From Mameliella sp. CS4 (GTDB taxonomy: Bacteria; Pseudomonadota; Alphaproteobacteria; Rhodobacterales; Rhodobacteraceae): DNA of 64,000 nucleotides. Positions 42,001 through 50,500 of this stretch are shown one piece after another. Under the pieces are notes generated by a model that was given only the letters and a program-made list of their open reading frames with translations, was not told the DNA's origin and searched no databases. Position 1 is the first letter of the stretch. The number at the start of each line of letters is the position of its first letter. The stretch is from contig NZ_JAHXRQ010000001.1 of assembly GCF_019392335.1 (NCBI RefSeq), positions 248,001 through 312,000 on the forward strand. Direction: 5' to 3'. The position numbers were made by a program, and so were the translations under genes.

Positions 42001-43518
42001 CTTCGCCACCTGCGCCTCAAAGGCGCGGTGCATGGTCAGGCTGCGGTCATGATCGGTTGCCGTGGCATTCCACCGGGTCAGCACCATGTCGCGCTCTGCC
42101 TCGGGCAGGCCCGTGCCGGAGAATTCCAGCCGTGCGGCCAAAAGTTCCGCCTGCGCGGGCGGCAGGCGCCCGCTGTCAAAGGACAGCACCGGCGCCGCGC
42201 CCAGAATCACGGTCATCACCGTGCCCGGCACATGGCCCGCGCCATCGACCGCGACCCCGATCTGCGGCACCTCGGGCCAGCTCAGCTCTGGCGCGCGGGC
42301 AGGCAAGTCCGTGGCCCAGGGTTTCGGTTTGGCCACCGACCCACAGCGCAACGGCGCCCAGGGCGCGACCAGTCCGCTGATGGCCAGCGCCTCGAGCGCG
42401 CCGTCGGCCCAGGCCAGATCCACGGCCGCGCCCCCGCAGAGCGCCTGTGCCCAGCGCATGACCTGCGCCAATGCATCCTCTGGGGGCAGCGTCAGGGCAC
42501 GGGTTTCCAGCACGCTTTCGCCCTCGGTCAGCCCGCCCGGCTCGGCCGGTTGTAGCTCACTCAGACCGCGGCGCATCACCCCGTCAAACCGAGCGACCGG
42601 GGCCATGTCGACCGCTGGCGCAGGGGTCAGCACATCGCCGGTGCTTGCGATCTCTGCCAAGTCGACCGGCGCGCCGCAGATCCGCGTCAGCCCGGAGAGC
42701 AGCAGCGCATGTTCGCCACAGGCCACCGTCAGACGGTCGTCAGAGACGTCCAGCACCGTGCCCGGCGCCCCGTGCCCCTCTGTCAGCCGCGCATGACCAA
42801 CCAGCCAGAGCACCCCGCGCGCCCGGATCTTGGCCGCGCAGAGCGGGTTCCAGTAGGGTCCGTGATCCAGCGCCCGCACCAGCCGGTCCAGCGCTACCGC
42901 CGGTCGGCTAAAATCCAGCACGCCGTACCCCTCGGGCCGGTCCGCCAGCGCGTGATAGCTGCGCTGCGTCAGGTCCTGAGCGACGCGGGTCAGCGCGCCG
43001 CTTTCCAGCTGGTCCAGCAGCGCCGGGAAAGACCCCATCGCCGCCTCGTAAGCCTTGGTGTTCAGGGTCAGCGCCGTGTCCTGCGCCGTCACGTCGAACC
43101 CCGCCTGCACCAGGATGTCGCCCTCGTCCACGCCGCCCTCGATCAGGTGCCAGGTGACGCCGTGGCGCGTCTCTCCCTCGATCAGGGCCCAGACCGGCGC
43201 GTTCAGCCCGGCATGGCGCGGCAGCGGGCCGTCATGGAAATTGACCGCGCCCCGGGCAGGCAGGGCCAGCACATCCGCCGGGATGATCGAGAGGTTGGCG
43301 ATGGAGAGGAGCCAGTCGAACCCGCCGCCCAGCCGCGTGGCAAGCTCCGCGCCCGGCGCCTCGACCCGCAGGCCAAGCCCCTCGGCCCAGCCGCGCACAT
43401 CCGCGCTATCGGTCACGACCGCCGTGATGGTGTTGCCCCGGTCCAGCGCCATACCGGCACATTGCACCAAAAGCGATTCATTACCCCAAAGGACGCAGGT
43501 CATAGCCATCTCGGTCAC
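39013..43518 (-). CDS. NRPS-like protein: formyltransferase / adenylation domain interrupted by luciferase-like monooxygenase / PCP
   Basis: The 1501-residue protein. Residues 4-300 are a methionyl-tRNA-formyltransferase-like domain with its catalytic residues (Asn and His in NFHDGPLPRHAG, Asp in GVDEGDIL). Residues about 400-475 resemble the C-terminal remnant of a condensation domain (LVLTRWNATATDHD-like junction). An adenylation domain runs from about 485 to 1370: LTYAELNARANR, YLIYTSGSTGKPKGV, NMYGPTETTIW, YRTGDLV, NKKVDRKSLP. It is split between motifs A4 and A5 by a luciferase-like FMN monooxygenase (residues about 720-1090; YYWGNDDGAGRDKYALLLEG, VWTPERHFHAFGGPYPNPSV). A PCP follows (DNFFDLGGHSLLAV, Ser near residue 1424). 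No full condensation or release domain is present. Starts at GTG 43518 overlapping the GT2 stop. It probably loads a formylated and oxidised amino acid; the substrate is unknown. Confidence 0.88.
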   Translation of the reverse strand: MTEMAMTCVLWGNESLLVQCAGMALDRGNTITAVVTDSADVRGWAEGLGLRVEAPGAELATRLGGGFDWLLSIANLSIIPADVLALPARGAVNFHDGPLPRHAGLNAPVWALIEGETRHGVTWHLIEGGVDEGDILVQAGFDVTAQDTALTLNTKAYEAAMGSFPALLDQLESGALTRVAQDLTQRSYHALADRPEGYGVLDFSRPAVALDRLVRALDHGPYWNPLCAAKIRARGVLWLVGHARLTEGHGAPGTVLDVSDDRLTVACGEHALLLSGLTRICGAPVDLAEIASTGDVLTPAPAVDMAPVARFDGVMRRGLSELQPAEPGGLTEGESVLETRALTLPPEDALAQVMRWAQALCGGAAVDLAWADGALEALAISGLVAPWAPLRCGSVAKPKPWATDLPARAPELSWPEVPQIGVAVDGAGHVPGTVMTVILGAAPVLSFDSGRLPPAQAELLAARLEFSGTGLPEAERDMVLTRWNATATDHDRSLTMHRAFEAQVAKTPDALALIFEDQKLTYAELNARANRAAHLLREMGVAPGQVVGLCCRRSIDLMVGALAILKAGGAYLPMDPSYPADRLQHFVQDSGAQVLVTQAAVDPMLPRHEAQLLVLDAEPRLAAQPADNLPDTSGPEDLAYLIYTSGSTGKPKGVMVEHRNVCNFYTGMDAHIPHDHGTWLAVTSLSFDISVLELFWTTTRGLTVVLTGDEDRALISKGPMPRGKGMEFSLYYWGNDDGAGRDKYALLLEGAKFADENGFVAVWTPERHFHAFGGPYPNPSVTGAAVAGVTKNIGVRAGSVVAPLHHPARIAEEWAVIDNLTNGRAGMAIASGWQPDDFVLRPENTPPENKPAMMRDLETVRKLWRGEAVGFPRKDGSIHEVVTQPRPVSRELPVWVTTAGNPKTWQEAGAAGCNVLTHLLGQSVEEVGEKIKLYHAALREAGHDPADFKVTLMLHSFLSDSRDHAREVAREPMKDYLRSAAGLIKQYAWAFPAFKRPEGVANAFDLQLDGLEPEELDAILDFAFERYFNDSGLFGTVEDALKRTEEVQAIGVTEIACLIDYGIDRETVLEGLKPLAQVVAQTGGATELAADDFSIAAQIVRHGVTHLQCTPSMARMIAMNDEARYALKGVQHVYLGGEPLPGALVKEFSQITQATVTNMYGPTETTIWSSCTRADPGEAVVNIGLPLANQQLYVLDEDRAPVGVGQEGELWIGGEGVTRGYWNRQDLTAERFVDNPFHGGRMYRTGDLVRRRADGRIDFVGRVDHQVKLRGHRIELGEIEACLEAIAGITQGVVMAREDVPGDVRLVGYYTGAAKDEAAVKAAMARDLPAIMVPGRFVHLDAFPLTPNKKVDRKSLPVPQAVVAKPAPAPVAPVVPSAGDDAAQVEAAIAAIWQRTLGVAASGRDNFFDLGGHSLLAVQAHRAIREELGAAKLSITDIFRFPVLADLAARVAGLADGAVRAPAAPVAPKPEPAPVVAAPDRAQSRSEAIARRREMRARRRA

Positions 43519-44540
43519 TCCGCTTGTGCTTTGGCCGCAACCCCGACAGGGGGCCGCGCGGCCTCGCGCCGTTCCGGCAGGGGCCGGACCAACGCCTTGG
43601 TGTCATGCAGGATCAGGTCGCGCAGGAAATGCGCGGGATCGGCGGGCGGCTTGCGCTGCACCAGCACGCGCAGCCGCCAAAACAGCCCGCCCAGCGCGTG
43701 CATCAGCGTCGCCAGCGCCGCGTATCCACGTCCGTGGTTCTTGGAGAAATAATGCCAGCGGCTGTCCAGCCAGAACCCCGGGATACGCTGCCATTTCTTC
43801 ATGCCGGTCGAGACGGAGCCGATATGCGCCACCTCGCTGTCGCGGACGTAATGCGTTTCATACCCGGCGCGCGCGGCCCTCAGACACAGGTCGGTTTCCT
43901 CGAAATAGAGGAAAAAGGTCTCGTCAAAGAGCCCGATTTCGTCCAGCACGCTCTGCCGCATCATGATCGAGGCGCCCGCCAGCCAGTCCACGCGCTGCGT
44001 GGCCCCCGGCACGCCGATGGGCACGGATTTGTGCCGCAAGGCCCGTGACACCGGGCCAAAGCGCATCGCGCCTTCCAGTTCCGACCAGGCCGAGGGAAAG
44101 CGGAAGGCGGTCACATGCGGCGCGCCGTCCTCTCCGTGGATATAGCTGCCTGCGAACCCGGCCTTGGGGTGCGTTTCCAGGTGATCGTAGAGGCGCCGGA
44201 TCGCGTCCGGCGCGGGAAAGGCGTCAGAGTTCAGCAAATAGACGTAGTCCGGCGCGCTGCCATCGCTCATCCCGGTGCGAATCCCTGCGTTGTTGCCCGC
44301 ACCGAACCCGCCGTTCACGCCCGACTGGACCAGCCGGATGGGCGCGCCCTGCGCCCAGTCCTCGGTCTTCAGCGCCTGCGCGATCCGCTCAAACGATCCG
44401 TCGCCGGAATCGTTGTCCACGATGACCAGTTCCGCATCCATCCCCTGAATCGCCCGCAGGGCCGCGCGGACGGACCGCAGGGTCATCTCTGCCGTGCGAT
44501 AGTTCAGCGATACCACCAGGACCCGCGCCATGCCGCTCAC
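43515..44540 (-). CDS. Glycosyltransferase family 2 protein (WbbL-like)
   Basis: The 341-residue GT-A enzyme of the rhamnosyltransferase-like COG1216 type. Motifs are VLVVSLNYRTAEMTLRSVRA, IVDNDSGDGS, VNGGFGAGNNAG, YLLNSDAFPAPDA (DxD-equivalent), and FDETFFLYFEETDLCLRAAR with the catalytic EETD. It overlaps the PKS stop (GTG 44540, GTGA) and the NRPS-like start (GTGA) by 4 bp each. It is thus locked into the assembly-line operon, the main hint that the polyketide/peptide product is glycosylated or attached to a sugar. ATG 44531 is an alternative start. Confidence 0.87.
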   Translation of the reverse strand: MSGMARVLVVSLNYRTAEMTLRSVRAALRAIQGMDAELVIVDNDSGDGSFERIAQALKTEDWAQGAPIRLVQSGVNGGFGAGNNAGIRTGMSDGSAPDYVYLLNSDAFPAPDAIRRLYDHLETHPKAGFAGSYIHGEDGAPHVTAFRFPSAWSELEGAMRFGPVSRALRHKSVPIGVPGATQRVDWLAGASIMMRQSVLDEIGLFDETFFLYFEETDLCLRAARAGYETHYVRDSEVAHIGSVSTGMKKWQRIPGFWLDSRWHYFSKNHGRGYAALATLMHALGGLFWRLRVLVQRKPPADPAHFLRDLILHDTKALVRPLPERREAARPPVGVAAKAQAE

Positions 44541-47500
44541 TCCGCCGCGTGGCCGGGAAAGGCCACCACTTCGCCATGGCCAAAGCTCTCTGCCTCGGCG
44601 CTTTCGATGGCCTCGCGCATCAGCCCGGCCAGCACCCGCACGTTGGGTTCCAGCACCATGCTGTCGTGATCGCCCGGCACCTCGTGCACCTCGACCCCCG
44701 GCACCATCAGGCCCCAGTCGTTGTCAGGCGTCACATAGGTGCGCTCGCTGTTGACCAGCGCCCCGCCCGAAACCGTCCACTTGCCCGAGAGCGGCGGGCG
44801 ATACAGCACCACGCGCCCGTCCCAGGGCCGCATCTGGTAGGCCGCGATGGCCCGGTAAAAGGCCCCTTCGATCTCGGCATTGTGGAAGGCGTGTTCGGCG
44901 CCTGTTTCATGCGCCTGACGGCGCTTGGCAAACTCCCAGGCGATGCGGTTCTTCGCCCAGATAAACGGGTAGAGCGGCCCCTTTTCGCGCGCCTGCTGCC
45001 ACTGGATCATCAGCCGGTCCCGGCGCGACAGGGCGCGCCGTTGCGGCAGGGGCGTATCCAGCATCACCACCAGCGACACCTCTTCACCTGCAACTTCCAG
45101 TTGGCGGGCGACCTCATAGGCGCTGATCCCGCCGCCGGAAAAGCCGCCGACCATGTAGGGCCCCTGCGGCTGCACCTGCCGCATTTCGGCGATGTAGTCG
45201 CGCGCCGCCTCTTCGATGCTGTCATGCGGCGCCTCACCGCCATATAGCCCGCGCGCCTGCACGCCATAGAAGGGCCGGTCGCTGCCCAGCAGGTGGGCCA
45301 GGTGGCGCAGGTTCAGCACGTTGCCGAACATGCCCGCGATCAGGAAGAAGGGCTGCCGCGCCCCGCCGTCGCCGTCATGCATGGGCACAAGATGCGTGAA
45401 CCTGCGCTGCGGTGCTTTCGGCGCGGCCTCGGGGTCGCCCTCGACCGGGCCGATCTGCGCCTCGATCAGCGCGGCACAGGCGCGGATCGTCGGCGCCTCG
45501 AACAGGATGGAAATCGGGAAATCGACGCGGAAGGCCTTTTTGACCATCGCGAAGAGACGCACGGCGATCAGGGAATGCCCGCCCAGGTCAAAGAAACTGT
45601 CCTCGACGCCCACGTCGGACACGCCCAGCAGATCCTGCCAGAAGCCGGCCAGCCGGGTTTCGATCTCGCCCTCGGGGGCGACATAATCGCTTTCCAGTTG
45701 CGGGCGTTCAAAGGTCTGGCCCGACGCCGCCTCGACGACCGAGGCCGCCGTCTGCGCGGTCAGCGCGTCCAGATCCATCGAAGAGACCACGACCTGTCGC
45801 GCGCCCAGCGCCAGCGCACGGTGGAACGCCTCGACCCCCTCGGCGGGCAGGATGCCCTGGCTGAGGTTGTGCGCCAGCCGTTCCTCAGCGGGCGACAGGG
45901 GCTGCGTGGCGTCGCCGTCCTCCACCTCAAGCTCTGCCGCCGTCAGGCGCGGCGCGCTCTTCAGCATGTCGGCATCGGCCAGCTTGCGAATGGTAAAGCC
46001 AGAGATTTCCACCAGCACCGCGCCCGAGCGATCGCACAGCGTTATGTCAAAGCTGGCCGTTTCCCCATCGGCCCGGTTGTCGGCGGCATTGCGCACCCAG
46101 CTGACCACCTGTGCCCCCAGCGGCGCATGGACCTTTACCCGGCCATAGCGCACCGGCACCCAAAGATGCGTCGGCTGATACCCTTCGATCAGTTCCATCG
46201 CCCAGCCGGTCGCAATGTCCATCAGCGCCGGGTGCAGCGGCATGTCCGGCGCCGCGGCGCCTGCGGGCAAAGACAGCTCTGCGATCCCCTCGCCCTTGCC
46301 CAGCGCCCGGGCATCCAGCACCTTCCAGCTTGGGCCAAAGGCCAGGTGCACCTCCTGCGCCGAGGTCAGCTTGGCACCGTTGCCATCCACCCGCGCCGGG
46401 CAGCGCGCCCGGATCGCGTCCAGGTCCAGCGGCGCGGGCCGTGCCAGGGGCATCAGCGACAGCGCGCCCTGCGCGGTCAGCGCAAATCCCTGCCGCCCGT
46501 TCAGCGTGGCGTCGGCCAGAACGTCGAACCCATAGCCATCGTCGGCGCGCGTCAGGCGCAGACGCAGATCGCGCGCGCCCCCCTGGGCCACCCGCAGGGG
46601 CCGCAGGAAGGTCAGGTCGCGGATCTCGAACCCGCCGCTCTCGCCATGCGCCTGCAGCGCCTGCGCCGCCAGCGACAGGTAGCCGGTGCCGGGCAGCAGG
46701 GCGTCCCCGGCCCTCGTCCGGTGTTGGTCGATGAACCAGTCCGTTTCCGCATAGTGCGCGATGAAAAGCCGGTTGCCGTGGCTGTCGAATGTCGCCTCGG
46801 ACAGCATCTCTTGCGCGACGGGCGTGACCGGCGGTTTCGGCAGGTCCCCGGTCCGGGCGGCAACCGCCTCGGCCGCCATGCCGACCTCGTTCCAGATTCC
46901 CCAGTTGATCGCCACCACGCGCGTCTTGCCGCTGCGCGCCTTGGCAAAGGCATTGAGGAACTCGTTGGCCGCGACATAGTCCACCTGTCCGGCGGGCGCC
47001 GTGACGGTCGAAGAGGACGAAAACAGCACCATCCAGTCAAGGCTGCCGTCCGGAAATACCTCTCCCAGCACTTCTGTGCCATGGATCTTGGGCGTGAACA
47101 CATCCTCGACGCTGGACGGCGATTTGGCCAGAAGGGGCGCATCGTCGATCACCCCCGCACCGTGGATCACACCGGTGATGGGGCCAAAGCGCTCTTCGAC
47201 CGCGCGCCGGGCCGCCTGCACCTGGCCCAGGTTGCAGACATCCGCCGCCACCACCATGACCTCGGCGCCCGCCTCTTCCAGCGCGGCGACGGCCCGGATG
47301 CGCCGGGCCACAGGGTCCTGCGGCGCGTGGCGGCGCAGGTAGTCGTCCCACTCCGCCCGGTCGGGCAGGGATTTGCGCGCCATCAGCGCCAGTTTCGCCC
47401 CGCGAGACGCGAAATCCCGCGCCAGCGACAGGCCGATCCCGCCAAAACCGCCAGTGATCAGGTAGGTGCCGTCCTCTGCCCCCTCGGGGGCCTCGGCCAG

Positions 47501-50500
47501 CGCAACCGGCTTCATCGCGCATTCGAACCGGCGATCCCCGCGCAGCGCCGCGATCCGGTCTCCGGGCTCGCTCACAAGGTCCTCCAGCACGCGGGCCGTC
47601 AGCGCCTCCATCGCGCTCTCATGCGCGGCCAGCGCTCTGGCCCGGCCCCAGAAATGCGCCTCCAGCGGCGCGGGCAATGCGACATCCAGCGTTGCCACGC
47701 TCATGCCCGGCAGTTCGCGCGGGATCACTCGCGCGGGCCCGGCAACGGTCGCCTTTTCGGGGTAAGGCAGCGCCTCGTCCCGCAGTTGCGCGGCCCCGTT
47801 GGTCACCACGGTGATCTGCCGGGGACGCGGCAGGCCCTCGCCCTCGATCGCCTGCGCCAGGAACATCAGTGCATAGAATCCCTGTTCCTGCACCCGGTGG
47901 AAAAAGCTCGACCCGGGGCGATGGCTCTCACCCTCTGTCAGCAGCCAGAAATGCCCGATCCGCGTCGGGATCAGCCCGCGCGCCGCCAGGTCCTGCACCA
48001 GCAGGTCATACCCCTCGCGCCCGCGTTCGGGCGCCAGCACATAGCCCTCGCCCACCCGGGCAAAGGCATCGCCGGGGCGCACCTCGACAATGCTGTGTCC
48101 CGCCCTGCGCAGCCGGTCTGCCGCCCGCCCGGCAATGCCGGCCTCGTCCATGAACATCAGCCAGACCTGCGGCGCGGCATCGGACAGACCTTCGATCACG
48201 TCGACCTCGACCGGGGCAGAGCGTGGCCGCCAGACCGGCTGCCAACCCCACTCCGCGATCTCGTCGCTGCGCATCAGGAAGCTGGGCGCCTTCTCGGCCA
48301 CCTCTCCCGGTTCGATGAAATAGCGGCTGCGCTGGAAGGCATAGCTGGGCAGGACCACGCGATTGCGCCGCGCCTCGCCCCAGACCTGGGTCCAGTCGAT
48401 GTCGACGCCCAGCGCCGCCAGCCGGCCCAGCACCTCGAACATGTGCTTGTCGTCGGCAATCGCCTCCTCGGGATGCCGCAGCGAGGACAGCACCCGGTTG
48501 CCCCCCGCCTGCTGTCGCGCCAGAGAGGTCAGCGCCTTGCCCGGCCCGACCTCCAGGAAGACACGGTTGTCTTTGTCCAGCGTGCCGATGCAATCGGCGA
48601 ACAGCACCGTCCCGCGCAGATGTGCGACCCAGTAGTCAGGGTCGGTGGCCTGCTCCGCTGTCATCACCGCGCCGGTCCGGTTCGAGGTCAGGGGCAGCTC
48701 GGGCGCGCGCAACTCTATCCCCCGCAGGTAGGCGCCGAAGTCCTGCAGGATCGGCTCCAGCATCCGGCTGTGCGCGGCGATGTCGATGCCGATCCGCGAA
48801 CACTGCACCTCTCGCCGTTCCAGGTCCGCCTGCAACACGTCCAGGGCCGCCTGCGGCCCCGAGGCCACCGACAGGTCCGGCCCGTTCACCGCGCCAAGAT
48901 CCAGCTCCTCGCCCAGCAGGGGCCGCAACTCCTCGGCCGGCAGGCTCACGGACAACATGCCCCCCGCCGGCACCGTGTCAAAGAGCCGCCCGCGCAAATG
49001 CACCAGACCGATACAATCCTCAAAGCCCATGACACCCGCGACGCAGGCGGCGGTGTTCTCGCCCATCGAATGGCCGGTCAGGGCGGCAGGCGTCACGCCC
49101 CAGCTCATCCAGAGCTGCGCCAGCGCGTATTCCGTGATCATGATCAGCGGCAGTTGCAGCGAAGGCTTCAACAGCGCCTTGTCCGCCTCACCCTCCGCCC
49201 CGCGCGCGGGCAGCCACAGCGCGCGCACCCCGGGCTTCTTCTCTCCAGAAATACTCCCCGCGCCCTCGCTGCCCGCGATCCGGTCGAGGTGAGCGAGCCC
49301 CCGGTCCATCCACTCGGCAAAGACCGGCTCGGTTTCGTAGAGGTCGCGCGCCATGCCCGCGTATTGCGCCCCGCCACCGGGGAACATGAACACCACCTCG
49401 GGCCGGTCCAGCGCGTCATGGGTAAAGACCCGGCGCGCATCATCGCCTTTCAACAGGCGCGCCGCCTCCTCGTGGCTGTCTGCCACCACCACGCGGCGTT
49501 TTTCAAAAGCCCGGCGGCCCTCCTTCAGGGTAAAGGCCACATCGGCCAGGTTCTGTTCGGGATGGGCGCGCAGATGCGCGGCCAGCCGCGCGGCATTCTC
49601 CTCCAGCGCCGCTTTGCTCCGCCCTGAGACGGTCAGGATCTGGAACGGCCAGTCGCTCTCGTCGCTCGGGGTGCGCTCGGGGGCCTCCTGCAGCACCACA
49701 TGGGCGTTGGTCCCGCCCACGCCCAGCGAGTTCACGCCCGCCCGGCGCGGATGCCCCGCGCGCGGCCAATCGGTCAGCCGGTCGTTCACGCGGAACGGCG
49801 AGTGTTCGAAATCAATGGCAGGGTTCGGCGCCTCGTAGCCCAGAGAGGGCGGCATCTGCCGGTTGTGCAGCGCCAGAGAGGCCTTGATGAGCGACGCCAC
49901 CCCGGCAGCCGTGTCCAGGTGGCCGATGTTGGTCTTGACCGACCCGATGCGGCAGTGGCCCACGGCACTCGACGTCTCGGCAAAGGCCTCGGTCAGGGCG
50001 GCAACCTCGATGGGATCGCCCAGGTAGGTGCCGGTGCCGTGGCATTCGACATAGTCCACGGTATCGGCGCTGATCCCGGCAAAGGCCTGCGCCTCGGCCA
50101 CGGCGCTTGCCTGCCCCTCGACGCTGGGCGCCAGGTACCCGGCCTTTTGCGCGCCGTCGTTGTTGACCGCCGATCCCTTGATGACCGCATAGACGTGGTC
50201 TCCATCGGCCAGGGCATCCGCCAGCCGCCGCAGCACCACGACCCCGGCGCCAGAGCCAAAGACCGTCCCCTTGGCGCGGTGGTCAAAGGCGTGGCACGCG
50301 CCGTCTGGCGAGAGGATCTCGTTCTCCTTGTAGAGATAGCCCCGCCCCTGCGGCAGTTCGATGGTCACGCCTCCGGCGAGGGCCATGTCGCATTCGTCGT
50401 TCAAGAGCGCCTGCACCGCGTAATGCGTCGCCACCAGCGACGTCGAACAGGCGGTCTGCAGGTTGATCGACGGGCCGTGCAGGTCCAGCACGTGGCTGAG

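Noticed and set aside
39256..42555. 1099-residue plus-strand frame opposite the NRPS-like gene, and 1444-residue frame opposite the PKS (45293-49627)
   Set aside because: Both are antisense artefacts of high G+C third positions; no recognisable domain occurs in either.
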